Source: Chrysogorgia sp. JL179-B06 (Eukaryota; Cnidaria; Anthozoa; Scleralcyonacea; Chrysogorgiidae). Taken from it: DNA of 64,000 bases. The stretch spans positions 1,026,001-1,090,000 of the forward strand of contig JAYKKM010000121.1 in the NCBI GenBank assembly GCA_035772405.1, read 5' to 3'. A model generated the notes under the pieces. The model saw only the letters and a list, made by a program, of their open reading frames with translations. It did no database searches and was not told where the DNA came from. The position numbers were made by a program, and so were the translations under genes. Positions 11,025 to 23,612 of this stretch are shown here, in pieces; the stretch's first letter is position 1, and each line of letters opens with the position of its first letter.

Positions 11025-13228
11025 TACAGTCGAACCCCTATTAAGCGGCCACCTATTAAGCGGCCAAGTATCAAAGTCCCTAATCTATTGACAGTATATT
11101 ACTGTAAATGAAACCCCTATTAAGCGGCCGCGGCCACCTTTTCGCCGTCCCGATGATCGTTTTTACCCCTATTAAGAGGCCACCAAAAATTTAATACACA
11201 CAGTTTTAAAAAAAGTGATGACAGATAGGACTCATAAGGTGATGAAAACTGATAAAACATCCATTGTCTCTAGCTAAGTGTAAAGTCAAATCCTTCTTTT
11301 TTAAGCTTCGATGCTAACCATTCAATGGACATTTTGTCTCCCATAAAGTGGTATTCACATGGAACTTCCAAGCCATAGCCACCTCCTCCCTTAACAACTG
11401 TTTTGCCATTATTTGTTGCTCTCTTGAGAAATTTAGTTAGCCATTTAGTTAGACACTCCAATATACCAGTTTCCGGGCAAATACTACAGGAAGAAGTCAT
11501 GATTATTGCAGAAAAGTTAGGAATCAAAGACTTTGCTGCTTCAAATGGCTGGCTTGATAGATTTAAGCGTCAACACAACATCTGCAACATGACTGTCGCG
11601 GGAGAGGCAGGAGATGTGAGCACCGAAACCACCGACAGCTGGAATGAACGAGCAAGAGAAATTACCAGGGGATGGAAAGCTGAAAACATATGGAACATGG
11701 ACGAGACGGGTAGTTTTTGGCGTGGGCTCCCTGAGAAGACCCTCAGCGAAAAGGGAAGACACTGCACTGGCAGTAAAAAAGCCAAACAAAGGCTTACATG
11801 GGCATTCTTCGCGAACGCAGCGGGGGGAAAGGAGGATCCAGTAGTGATTGGAAAGGCCGCAAAACCTCGGTGCTTCAAGAATTTGCAATTTGAATTTTAT
11901 CAACCGCCCCTACAACTGTTTCTACTTCGCAAACAAGAAAGCCTGGATGAACACCGAGGTTATGACCGAAGTTTTGTCCAAACTCAATGAACGTTTAAAG
12001 AGACACAATAGACATATTTTGCTATTCATGGATAGTGCACCCTGTCACCCGGTAAGTCTAAAGGAGCAGTTTTCCAACATAAATGTCGTATTCTTACCCA
12101 AGAATACCACTTCCAAGACCCAGCCCCTTGACGCCGGTATCATTGCTAGCTGGAAAGTGCTGTACAGAAAGCGAATGCTGAGGTATGTTTGCAACAAGGT
12201 GGATGGTGTAAAGAATGCTGCGGAAATTGTCAAGTCCATCAATGTTCTAATGGCTATTGAATGGGGGAGACAAGCCTGGAACGAAGTCGCTTCCAGGGAA
12301 CAGGGTTGTACCCTCAAGACGAGATCATCGAAGATGACCCGTTTGATGGAGAAGAGCTGTTAGGTCTACAATCCCTTATGAATCGTATTGATGCGCCTTG
12401 TTCCGCTGAAGATTACATCGTCGATGAAGACGCGATTGCAGTCTGTTCCGGGCATATAGACCCCTCTGAACCAAACTGGAGGGAGGCAGCACGAGCAGAA
12501 CTGCTGGGCGACGATGTCGAAGTTCTGTCTGCTCCAGATGATGTATCGACAGAGCCAGGGGATGATGATTTTGACAAAGAGGTCGAACAACCAGCCATCA
12601 AGTCTCTGACAGAGGCAATGGAACTAGGGGAGAAGTTGCTAAACTTTGCGCAATTTCATGGGCACCAGGAACTCGCATTGTCCTGTGCAAAATCAAACGA
12701 TATAATTTATGCGTTGAAACTCCGTGATCCACAGCGACAGAGTCATATACAGGACTATTTTATGTAACGCCCTTTACGTCTGACAGTTACAGACACTGCC
12801 GTTCTTATATGCCGTTTACCTTTTTATGTAAACGTAGTTTATATGGTTCATGTTAAGTTGAGACCTTATCACAATATCTTCTTGAGAGGAATTCTATGAC
12901 TTTTAAATTATACAGTACCTTCGCGACAATTATCAGTGTTATAGTAGTTTTAATATTGGTACATTTTATAAACAGCATCTTTTTATCCTCATGTATTTTA
13001 ATATTTTACGTTTTCAGATGTTAGTGTAGTCTACTTAATGCCTATTTTAGCTATGATAACAGTTATTTTTTATACTGATAGGTATTGTGTATTTGTGTGT
13101 GTATTTCCACAACGTCTTTTGCTAATTCTGACAAATTCCTAGACCAACCCCTATTAAGCGGCCAACCCCTATTAAGCGGCCACTTCGCAGATCCGCGATG
13201 GTGGCCGCTTAATAGGGGTTCGACTGTA
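11025..13228 (+). mobile_element. pogo/Tigger DNA transposon, TA target duplication
   Basis: The element is 11027-13226, flanked by TA at 11025-11026 and 13227-13228. Its ends are inverted repeats beginning CAGTCGAACCCCTATTAAG, and the unit CCCCTATTAAGCGGCC is repeated in the subterminal regions at both ends. CAGT termini, TA duplication and the encoded transposase agree with the pogo branch of Tc1/mariner. It lies wholly within the intron of the Harbinger accessory gene, a few bases after the splice donor. The 3' region 12770-13140 has no other gene. Confidence 0.92.
11403..12767 (+). pseudogene. Tigger transposase (CENP-B HTH plus DDE_1), frameshifted
   Basis: The first frame (11403-11890) holds a CENP-B-type helix-turn-helix (NGWLDRFKRQHNI), then WNMDETGSFWRGLP with the first catalytic Asp, and KQRLTWAFFAN, PVVIGKAAKPRCF. 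After a frameshift near 11885 the second frame has FANKKAWMNTEVM, ILLFMDSAPCHP with the second Asp, and FLPKNTTSKTQPLDAGII with the third Asp. A second shift near 12290 leads to an acidic C-terminal frame ending at 12767. The usual N-terminal pogo HTH is not found in frame upstream. Two frameshifts disable it. Confidence 0.88.
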
Positions 13229-13827
13229 TAAACTCAGTTATATAGTTATTCTTCTTCTTGTGGCATAATCTATGTTTTCCATTCTACAAATAATGCAGCC
13301 TAAGGCTAAATTTGTTTTAAATTATTAATTTAGTGGACTATTAGAAAGGGTGAATGAGATGCAGTATGCCGACCGCCAAAATGCGTTTCAACGAGAAGCC
13401 GCTAATTTGGCAATTTGCCTAGGAATTGAAGGAGCTCAAGATGAAAATATAGCGGGCAATAACGGTCAAATCGATGAAGTACCTATTCCTCCAGCGCAAA
13501 ACAATGGGAACCTGATGTTTCTGCTGGAACAGCAACCTGGACCCGACGACGAAGGTAATCAGGATGACCAAGTTCCTTCAGCACAGGAGCATCCTCGAGC
13601 AATGCCCATACCCATTCCTGGAAATGGTGGAGAAAGGCGTCCGTATCATGCGCTGGCTCGTGAAAATGCGGAGGCGTTAAATGCACTTTTAACTCGAGAA
13701 CTTCCAGTTATGACGCAGCAACTGCAACAGACAATGGAACTTATGAACCAACTAATCAAGCGGCAGTTGGATAATTGGAATACATTGATATAAAATATAT
13801 CAAAACAGTGAATTTTTCGTTTTTTTG

Positions 13828-14304
13828 TAAGGCCAATTAAAAAAATATTTCAGTTTTTCATCATTTTTTTTGAAAAAAGTGAGCCGGGCGGGCGGTTTTT
13901 TATTTTATTTTTTATTTTTTATTAATAGCGTAAGTAGCCTATTTCGCTTTTATTAAAAAAAGCGTGTTAAAGGCTGTTTGCCATTTCATAGTATGAAATT
14001 CATACACTTCGTTTGTGGTCCCTTTGTGCACGAAATAGTCACAGCAATCTATCAAAGATCTATCAAAGCTCTTTTATATGGATAGATCGGTACTCTGCTG
14101 GCACGACGTTGCGAAAAAACGTGAGTAACGAAGGGAATTGTTGGCTAAATCATGCCTATTTACAAAACATGGCCGCCAATGTTCGGTTTCCGATGTCTTC
14201 CGACCAATTACCGATTTAATATTAAAAATCATTAATTTCCGGGCGGCCAATTTTCCAGGGGCGGGCGGCGATGAAAAACAGAATATTTTTTTTAATTGGC
14301 CTAA
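13828..14304. mobile_element. MITE with TAA duplication (Harbinger-type)
   Basis: The element 13831-14301 is flanked by TAA at 13828-13830 and 14302-14304. Terminal inverted repeats of about 33 bases start GGCCAATTAAAAAAATATT. A GC-rich GGGCGGGCGG motif follows each arm. A TWA target duplication is typical of PIF/Harbinger MITEs. It sits between the accessory gene and the transposase of the second Harbinger system. Confidence 0.85.
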
Positions 14305-14579
14305 GCTGTTCAATCAAAAGCACTGTATATTAGATAAGAATAAAATGTTGTTTGTGAAACGGTATAAAATATTACTTATAATATATATATCAAATATGTC
14401 TAACGATATTATTTTACAATGACTGATTTCAGTCCAGTCAATATGCATTTTAGAACATAAAATTTATGGGTGGTAATTTATACATTCCTGGGTGTATTAT
14501 AATCATAATTAATTAATAAACGCCAACTTTAAACGTTAGAGTATATAACACAACAAATATATATATATATATATACAAG

Positions 14580-15682
14580 TCAAAGGACTCGAGAAAGTTC
14601 AATGTGCCTTTCAGCCAAAAATGCACAAAGTTCATTCACTGCGGGGAACATCCATCTTTCATGATGCCACAGGTGACGAACAGCTCCATACCCTTTAACT
14701 CTCCTGATGCAATGTTCCACCCAAGTTCTAACTTTTGACAACTCTGTTGAACAATTGTCTTGTTAGGTCACCAGCTACATCTCTCCATGGAGTAAGGAGG
14801 GGGTAAGCACAAGGATATCCTTTATCAGCTAAAATATATACACCCAGTGTTCCAATGTTAGCCATTAATTGAAACTGGCCGCTATCGTTGTTATGCCCCA
14901 AGAATCCCGACTGAATGAATACGATATTGCCGTGGTTATCCATTATTATTTGGGTTGAAAAGTTGTGGTATCTGCAATGGCCACTGTAAAAAAGCTGCTG
15001 AGGTTCAGTCTGCGGTCTTTGTATCCTATGACGGGTTCCATCAATGACAGCCACTGCGCCTGGAAACATCTCCCAATGATTAGCCATTTCCAACCAATGC
15101 TCCGCCATTAGCCACTTTACTTGCTCTTTGAAATAGTTCCAAAACACAGGAAGCAGAAACCGAATTTCTCTTTCAACTGTTGTTGGACTGATCATGAATA
15201 ACCCACTAAGCATTGCAACTTCTGGGTACATTCGAAACCAAATGAACACGAGTAGTATTCTGTTCGGAATATCAAGGGTAAAGGGGTTATCGCGAACCCT
15301 TAACCGCCGGCGTCGGGTGTACATGGTGGCATAAGGCGTAGCATCTCGTACAATCTGGTTGAAGGATTCCACGCTTTCGCCGGTCAAACTCTCTTCCTGG
15401 GAAATAAGAGCCAACAAAATCGGGATACAGAATTCGCTCGACGCGAGCTCTCGGTAAATTGGATTGGGCGCATGTTGCTGTTAAGACAAGCAGGTCGTAA
15501 AACGCACGAAAAAGCTGCCCAATGGTGGCAAGTAACGAGTTTAAAGCGTCGTTTCTCTCAATGACATTGGTCGACTCTTTCATTGATGCGTTAATTACTG
15601 GAAAATATATCACAAATAAAGCGTTGAAGACATTATTTAGCTGCATAAAACCGAGATTTAGGACCTCCATTTGGTTGTCCAT
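14580..15682 (-). pseudogene. Harbinger transposase (DDE_Tnp_4), system 2
   Basis: The N-terminal frame (15287-15682) overlaps a second frame (14728-15417) with LDIPNRILLVFIWFRMYP, an HTH-like region, then AVIDGTRHRIQRP (first catalytic Asp), LGHNNDSGQF (second Asp) and ADKGYPCAYPLLTPWRD. After another shift near 14745 the frame reads TWVEHCIRRVKGYGAVRHLW (catalytic Glu) and ends at a TGA complementary to 14580-14582. All three catalytic residues are legible, but two frameshifts break the gene. Its orientation against the accessory gene at 10807-13793 is convergent, as expected for Harbinger systems. Confidence 0.85.
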
Positions 15683-16360
15683 AGCTTTTGAGTATAATAT
15701 ACTGTACTGGGAATACTCGAAATTTATAGCTGGCTTGTTAATTTATATTATTTTCTAAACTCAAGTAACGACATGCATAAATTCAAATTGAACTATTTCC
15801 CAAGAGGTTTTAACAATACCTATCAACTGTGAGTTTTCATGCACTTCTCCCAAAACGTTAAGTTATTTCAAAAGATTAACTGAATATTTGCCATGCATGC
15901 ATGTATGTATACTGTATTACTTGCTTGGTGTTGTTGCCGATGCAGTGGAAAGCGAAGTCTAACTGAATATTTTACAGAATATGGAATCGTATTTTGAATC
16001 AGAAATTAATATATTTGGCACAGAATAGTTGAAAAAGCTGAACTTATACAAGTTATAGGCATGTTTCAAACGTTGCGCTTCTTTGCCTTTCGCCAGTTTC
16101 GGCACACTGGAAACGCGACGATTGCACTAGGCCTGATTTGCATTAAGTTAATCTGGAATTTTAACAGGCTGTCGCATAGACGTATGATGAAATGCACAAG
16201 TGGATCTCTTGCTAACTTGTTTATAGCTTATAGTTTGTGTTCCGCGCCGCGAAAAACTACGCGAAGCTGCCTTACGAGATGACGCCATAATTCTAACTAA
16301 ACTACTTGCCCATGGTCGTGCCCTTGAAAACTCAACGAAACAAGCATTGGATATGGAAAA
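15683..16360. other. Interval without recognisable gene
   Basis: AT-rich with several short frames lacking any motif. GCATGCATGTATGTAT near 15894 is a simple-sequence patch. Confidence 0.4.
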
Positions 16361-16422
16361 AGTTAGGATTAGAGTTACGGTTAGGGTTAGGATTAGGATT
16401 TGGGTTACGGTTGGGGTTTGGG
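16361..16422 (+). repeat. Degenerate telomere-like TTAGGG tract
   Basis: About ten units of TTAGGG and one-base variants (TTAGGA, TTACGG, TTGGGG, TTTGGG) run in tandem. TTAGGG is the metazoan telomere repeat. The tract lies about 50 bases from the left boundary of segmental copy B. Confidence 0.7.
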
Positions 16423-16561
16423 GTATAAAAACAGATGGAAATCCGGTCTAGTGTTACCATGAAGTATATACCTGCATGACAGGCACTCTTGTAGGCAAAC
16501 GGTGAAAGCCACTCGACTGAAACATTAGTTTTAGAGAGTTAAAACCATTCTATCTTTCTAG

Positions 16562-19500
16562 AATTTACTACAAAATCCAGATTTTCTAAGTGAGGTAGAG
16601 AACAACTGCACAAGAGATGGCATTATGGCAGATATTTGTGATGGGCAATTTGTAAAGAGACACCCAATATTCCATACAAATTCAAATGCGCTTCAAATCA
16701 TAGGTTACTATGATGAAATGGAAGTTGCAAATCCACTTGGTTCAAAAGGCTCAAAGCATAAGCTTGGTACCTGTACTGTTATTTGTTGTATTTTTTATAT
16801 TTATTTTTGATTAAAATAAAATGCCAATTTACGTAAATTAATTTTATTAAGGATGTTTTTACTGGATGCTTGAAACATTCAACCTAAGTATTGCTCGACC
16901 ATGAGAGCAATTCAACTCTCTGCTGTTGAAAAAACAAAAGCCATAAAAGAATATGGAGTGGACAAGATCAGACCATTTGTGGATGAGCTGAATCAATTGG
17001 TCATGGTGAGTAAATAACTGGAATTTTCTCCTAGCATCCAGCGTTAATGAAGTCATGGCATTGATGCACTATTGTATTATATTGGTTTTAGGATGAAGGC
17101 ATACAACTTAGGGACACTTGTAGCATTTGTAGGGGACATTCCAACAGCGAATTTGGGAGGAGTATTTAAGGAAGGAGTTTGTGGAACTATAAGAATGTGT
17201 AGAACCTGTTACTGCTTCAAGGATGATGAACAACAAAATGAAATTCCTGAGAAAGTTAGACAACATTAACTTACTTTATTTGGAATTAACAAGAATCAAA
17301 GGGTAAATTTCACAACCTTTGAATTACAATTTACTCAACAAATACGAGCCATCACTGAACTGTCTCATGTTGGTCTGAGAGGGTGGAACAGGGCGTGGAG
17401 AGACATTGGGATGGATAGCATTGAAATTGTAAATGTTGTTATTTATTCCTTTTCCATTGTTTCTGTTTAATCATTGTAGTAGCAACAGCACTTAGAGCGT
17501 GTGCAAAATATAGACAATGAAGGACTTGCAAACAACATACGCAGGTTTTTTATTTGAAGGTCGCAGGTTTTACACCATCAGGTGTTACCTCTAAACAAAC
17601 TTTATTTATATCTATTTATCTATTAGTTATTGGTCTATGTTTTGGGGTATCACACGACTTAGCATACTCAACAATGTGAGGTATTTTGATGTGTGAATGT
17701 ATGCCACACAACATCATGCACATTCTCTTAGGAGTAACACCACAAGAAATGAAGCTTTTCTTAGGGTATGTAATAGACGATCTGGGTCTATTTCCCATCA
17801 ACTGGCTATTGGAAGAAATCAAGAAGATGAATTTAACTCGAATGGAAGCAAAATATAGACCATCAGCTATTGATTGCGTCATGTTGAACTCCTCAGGCAC
17901 AAGTTAAACAATATGGTCAGTATATATATTTAAACAAATCAAGACCAACTAAACATAGACCATCAGCTATTGATTGTGTCATGTTGAACTCCTCAGGCAC
18001 AAGACCAACTATTTACATGTAAAGTTTGAAATCAAACCTGAAACTCTGTGATAGCCCAATGGTTAGACTGATTCATTCCCATGTGGTAATAACCAGTTTC
18101 CCTATGATATTAACAGCTTGACTTACATGTAAACAAATGTGAAACTTAAAATATCATTGTTTGTTGATTACAGTAAGTCTGAAAGTCCTTGCAAAGACAA
18201 CATTTTTCACAGTAACATTTGTTGCCTCAAATAAAATCAAAGCAAATATCATAATTAGTATAATTTTTAATCAATTTTAGCTGCACAAAGTATTACCTTA
18301 TGCAACATTCTCCCAAAAATAATTGACAATATTGCATAAGTGGTACTGCATGCGATTATTGCTCACAATTACTAACATGTGCTTGGCAATGGAAACAACA
18401 ATGGAAGATGCAGTAACCTTGGCAACTCTTATACAAGAACACCATATGCTGTTTGTACAACTTCATGGAAGAGATGCAACAACCTCGTTCCCAGGGCCTT
18501 ATCTCCGCTCGCCGCCTGCCCCCCACGCTCGCTGCGAAAAGACCCTGGTCGGGGCTGGTCACATGTATCCCATATTCTGGGATACTTTTACCGAGTGTCG
18601 TTAGGGAGGGTAGGAGGGTTGTTCTCACATGGTGTTTCGTGCTGCGTGTTTTTTCTACATTCGATTTTCTTTTGACGCGTTTCAAATTTCGTATTAAGTG
18701 TTGGTTGTCACAAGAGCAAAATAAGTATTTGACATGATCGATTGGGCTCGCCTTTTTCTTTTGTTGCGAGGATTACAATGTTATGTTTTGTTAGTTTTGA
18801 TTATCGACGTTTTCCGCTGCCAAAATATCAACCTTGCAAGTTATATAGTACTAAAAAGCCGTCTGTGGTTATGTCGAAATAACTAAGTTCTTCAAAGAAG
18901 TGTTATAGTTCTGGGAGTTCAAATTCGCGTTGTTATGCCTCAACTAATTTGCGATGCGAATCACAGTACAAACATTTTTTGTCGAGGCAATTCTCACATA
19001 CTTAAATAAGAATTTATACGCGTTCAAGACCACAATTTCTGACATACAATCGTCATTGATAAAGTTCAAGAGGTAGTCTCAAAATTTCAAAAACAAAGCT
19101 GGTATTCCATGCCAACGACTCACTTCGAGCGGAAATCAAGATTGTTTGTTGTTTTAGGCTCGGGCTAGATTATTTCAATCATAATTTATTATTATCCTAG
19201 CACAGAACGATCCTAGGATATATATACCGGTATTACTTTGTCACGCGTAATGTGTTTGATTTTGGTATTTAGTACTTAGAACGTTTTATCATTTTTTCAG
19301 AATGACAGATCAGAAATTTTGGAAACAGCGGCAATATTAATGTCTCTGTAAATACAATGAAATAGGTTTCGCCGCGATGTTAATTTCAGTCTGGGCCGGC
19401 AATGTTTATTTACCTCCCTAAACAAAACGTCTTCCATTTTCTTTAACATGTATAAGCGCATTTAGCGGAGACACCGAGGGAGACATTACAATAATTACGG

Positions 19501-19908
19501 GGTGAACTACTAACGTTGTCGCCTGTCGTCCATAGTTTATCTTGTCGTGGAAGAGCGAGGGAAGAAGGTGAAATATTATCGACTTTCCATAACCCGTTAG
19601 AAGTACAGCTACAACAACGTTTATACCACAGTAGACTGCCTGTAAACACTTAACTTACTTAGGTTTCACTTTATAACTTGAATAGCTGCTATTGAAGATT
19701 GCAAACTGAAGACTACTTAAAAACATCGAAACTGTGCTTGAAGGACTCCTCCCTGACTAACGTTTTGTCAACTAGCACGTGACCAGCCCCGACCAGGGTC
19801 TTTTCGCAGCGCGCGGGGGGGCGGGAGGAGATAAGACCCTGGGAACGAGGTTGGAGATGCAAGACCACCAAAATGGCACTATATGGTTCATATACCCCAA
19901 CACATTTT
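16562..19908 (+). pseudogene. CACTA/EnSpm-like transposase family gene, copy B (broken)
   Basis: Exon 16562-16766 matches the copy A exon of the same length. The next exon is uninterrupted here and reads LGNIQPKY-like sequence, then TMRAIQLSAVEK and KEYGVDKIRPFVDELNQL (to about 17008). Further blocks: TANLGGVFKEGV (17072-17269), MPHNIMHILLGVTPQEMKLFL (17686-17907) and the PKWHYMVHIPQ block split by the MULE-like insertion at 18480. A piece of about 50 bases containing the DCVMLNSSGTS codons is repeated at 17941-18003. It is nonfunctional because of stops and insertions, but it shows exon structure more clearly than copy A. Confidence 0.6.
18471..19862. mobile_element. Second MULE-like non-autonomous element, 9-bp duplication
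   Basis: The element 18480-19853 is flanked by GAGATGCAA at 18471-18479 and 19854-19862. Ends are long inverted repeats of about 75-80 bases starting CAACCTCGTTCCCAGGG, with the same internal AAGACCCTGG arm as the element in copy A. The interior is unlike the first element. Copy A (around 5155-5163) keeps the empty site with one GAGATGCAA. No coding frame was found. Confidence 0.87.
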
Positions 19909-20143
19909 GGTTTGATTACAGTAAGTCTGAAAGTCCTTGCAAAGACAACATTTTTCACAGTAACATTTGTTGCCTCAAATAAAATCAAAGCAAATATCAT
20001 ATATAGCACAATTAGTATGATTTTTAATCAATTTTAGCTGCACAAATTATTACCTTATGCAACATTCTCCCAGAAATAATTGACAATATTGCATAAATGG
20101 TACTGCATGCGATTATTGCTCACAATTACTAACATGTGCTTGG
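19906..20143 (+). repeat. Tandem repeat of CACTA-like intron and exon start
   Basis: This block repeats 18165-18403 nearly exactly, from GATTACAGTAAGTCTGAAAG to ACATGTGCTTGG. It abuts the 5' end of the LINE that follows. It records a local tandem duplication before or during LINE insertion. Confidence 0.8.
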
Positions 20144-23100
20144 AGTTTGCGAGTTTTGTGAAAAGTTTTGACAGCGTGTGGTTTGAAACAAGGGGACAGG
20201 CCCGATTTTTTAGATGGCGGGTGCACGCCTTGTTCTATGCTCCATCATCATTTTTTTTTTATTAAAACATGGTAGCTTGATCAATAAAGAAAGCTACTTT
20301 GATAGATGGTTAAAAGGACAATTGTCAAGTATTTCATGTGATCAAGCGCTGGTAATAATCCCAAGACAGTACATTCTGAAATCTCAGTGGCTTAACTACC
20401 GAACGGTCAAACGTAAAGGCTTGTTGCTATAACAAGGAAAGAATTGTATTCTTCCCTAACTCTGTAGCAACGTTTCAACTATCTCGCCTTATACAATCTG
20501 GAGACATCTCAACAAACCCTGGGACCTACCACGAGTAACTACTCAGTAAATATCGAAGCTGACCATCCTCGCTTCCAACTGTCGGACAAAGGACTTAAAA
20601 TTTGTCACCTCAATGTCCGATCTCTTCCCAGTCATCGCGATGAGACCCAGGCGCTGATTCAACTGAACAACTTCGACTTGACTCTCATGAGCGAAACTTG
20701 GCTTAATTCCTCGTGGGATAACAATGAAATTAGTATTGATGGATACGAACTATATCGGTGCGATAGGAAACATAAAAGCAGAGGGGGTGGAACTGCTATT
20801 TATATAAAAACTTCACTCATTTACGAGATAATTTTTCTTCTGGATGAAGCTTGTAATGCTGAATATGTTTGTCTTGAAGTTCGACAACATCGTCATGGTC
20901 CAAAAATTATGTTTATAGTCTTCTATCGTGCACAAGACTCGCCTGCTGAAATATATGATGATATCATTGAATTATTGGAGGTAGCTTCGTGTCGCTGTAA
21001 CGAAATCATCGTGTCAGGTGATTTCAACATTAATCTATTGGAAAATACAAACGGTAAACTTTTAAAAATATTCCAGGATGCAGACATGACTCAAATCGTC
21101 AAATCAGCTACGCGCGAATCAAACGGGAATATCAACGTTGATTGATCATGTCTACACAACGTACCCTGAAAGAATAATTGGTATTATCGTTCCAATTTAC
21201 GGCATGACTGATCACTACCCGGTTTGTTTTGTGCACAAGATTGGAGGAAGAAAACGTAATAAACATGGCCATGAGTCTATTACCTATAGTAACCTAAAGA
21301 CCTTTTCTCAAGAACATTTTTTATCTGATCTACATTCTGCTCCATGGTCGTTACTTGATACTCATGATGACGTAAATGACAAACTCAAGATCTGGTACAC
21401 CTTGTTTACTGACATAATTAATCACCATGCGCCAATTGTTACACGCAGAGTGAAAAACAAAAAACTGCAATAGTGGATGACTCCCAACTTCTTACAGAAG
21501 ATACGTATAAGAGATCAACTCAAGTCACGTAGTAAAACAAATGCACTAGCTAGATCCATGTATACTAGAGTTAGAAACCAAGTAGTTAAGATTATTACTA
21601 ATGCAAAATCAAATTACTTTAAAGATAAGATATTGGAGAACAAAGATAATGCAAAAAAATTATGGAAAGTACTGAAACGTGTAGCTCCATCTAAATCTAT
21701 TTCCACCTCACCTAAATACATAGAAGTGAATGGTACGCATATATCAAAACCCGTTGAAATGGCAAATTATTTTAATGAATATTTTACATCGCTTTCAACT
21801 CCTACATCCAATACTGATAACTTAGTCGTCTCTCAAACAGAACTTGACACTTTACTTCAACATTTTGTTGATTCCCGTTTAGACACTACTTCTATAGAGC
21901 CATTTGATATTCCACCCATTACTAAGGAGATAGTCGAACATGATTTAACTAAAATGCATTCGAGTAAGGCCACTGGCTTAGATGGCATAAGTATATGTCT
22001 TTTGAAATTAGGTCTGCCAGTGATTTCGTCCACTCTGACGGATATATATAACACCAGTATAGTAAGTGGCATTTTTCCTAATGATTTTAAAATGGCCAAA
22101 GTAAATCCCATTTACAAACGAGAGTCGACGCACGACAGAACTAATTTTCGTCCAATTTCTGTGCTGTCAATTTTATCAAAACCACTTGAAAGGCATGTAT
22201 CACTGTCCTACCATCAACATTTAAATACGCATAATCTTTTATATGCTAAACAGTCTGCTTATCATCCTAATCACTCTTGTGAAACCGCTTTAATTAGCAT
22301 GACCAATAATTGGCTGAAAGCCATGGATGACAGCAAACTTGTGGGCGCCATATTCTTAGATCTCAGTAAGGCCTTCGATCTTGTAAATCATGATATCCTT
22401 TTATCTAAATTGGCAAAATACCACATTAGCCCACTCGCTTTGAATTGGTTTTCCTCTTATCTTCATGGTCGGTCACAAAGATGTTATATTTCAGGTTCCC
22501 TGTCGACCCCTTTGGGACTCTGTTTGGGAGTACCACAGGGCTCCATTTTGGGCCCTATATTATTTTTGACGTATATGAACGACCTACCATTATCAATTAA
22601 TAAATCCGAAGTTGATATTTACGCAGATGACACAACTATTTGGTCAAGCGGTAATACTTGTCCTGAAATCGAAGAATCTCTACAAACTTCTCTTGACAGT
22701 GCCCGTAGTTGGTTTTAACTAAATGGTATGAAACCCAATATAACAAAAACCAAACATATGCTTATTGGGACAGTCCAAAAGCTTCGGTACGTTCATAAGC
22801 CTAATATGGATCTTTTCCTAGGTGATACGACAAGTTGAATGAGGCGATCACCGAAAAAATCCTAGGGGTAAAATTTGACAAACATGAAATGGGACAATCA
22901 TGTTGACTATCTTATTAGCAAATTAAACTCGAGAGTACGCCTTTTGACAAGAGCTAAAAATTATCTAACCATCCATTGTAGGAAACTGCTGTATAATGCA
23001 CTCATTAAGCCTATTATGGAATACTGTTGTACCGTCTGGGGCAATTGCTCAAACGGTAACCTGGAGAGACTATTAAGAATTCAGAAACGATGTGCTAGAG

Positions 23101-23612
23101 TTATACTTAATGCAAATTATTACGATAATTCTGTAAAATTATTTACTGAATTGGGATGGCTTCCAATTGACGATATTGTGCGTACCAAAAAGCTTTATAT
23201 GTTTCATAAGATTAGTCTTGGTCATTGCCCCGAGTACTTTACATCATACAACGAAGCTCATCAACACCGTACCATAGCAGCAGTTAAAAACAATATCGTT
23301 TTACCAACTTCTAAAAGAATGTCAGGTAGTAAAACTTTCCATATTAGTTCTATCCGTCTCTGGAATGACACTGACTTGTCAACAAGAAACATTGTATCTC
23401 ACAAGAGTTTTTTTGAAAGGATACAAGCTACTGCTCTGAAACAGAACACATCCTTAGAACATTTCACAATTTCAAGAACATATTAACTTGTACTTCTTTT
23501 AGATTCTTTAGTATTTGTAATATTTTAAATTGGTAGGAGGGCCACTATGAAAACTACTAGGTAACTAGTAATAGTGTTTACCCTCATTAAATAAAGTCTT
23601 TCAATTCAATTC
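20144..23612 (+). mobile_element. CR1/Jockey-group LINE, near full-length ORF2, decayed
   Basis: An untranslated region precedes an endonuclease-reverse transcriptase. APE endonuclease motifs: HLNVRSL, SETWL, GGGTAIYIK, VSGDFNIN, and DHYPVCF (20570-21250). Reverse transcriptase motifs: [33 protein letters not shown] and YADDTTIW (21477-22718). The C-terminal region is at 22875-23486. A frameshift near 21140, a stop at 21471 and a shift after 22718 disable it. The 3' end has AATAAAG and an imperfect CAATT repeat. Exon sequence expected downstream of the insertion site is missing, suggesting a deletion at the target. Confidence 0.88.

Larger units (their letters stand above)
10807..13793 (+). 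pseudogene. Harbinger-system accessory gene, two exons, intron occupied by Tigger
   Basis: Exon 1 (10807-11019) starts MPPRRVRGR, shifts frame once near 10848, and continues RRNGPVWDIVINDIV, DNVQELYANAGQRPAARRR before a GTGAGT donor at 11020. Exon 2 (13334-13793) follows TTTAG and reads GLLERVNEMQYADRQNAFQ, then a Pro- and Gln-rich stretch and a C-terminal helix with LLTRELPVMTQQLQQTMEL. The exons join in phase. A pogo/Tigger element fills the intron. The convergent transposase at 14580-15682 suggests this is the partner ORF of that element; a DNA-binding or nuclear-import role is assumed by analogy. The stop after the exon-1 start makes it probably non-functional. Confidence 0.55.

Noticed and set aside
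11541..11903. Long minus-strand frames opposite the Tigger transposase
   Set aside because: They are antisense shadows of a motif-bearing coding strand.
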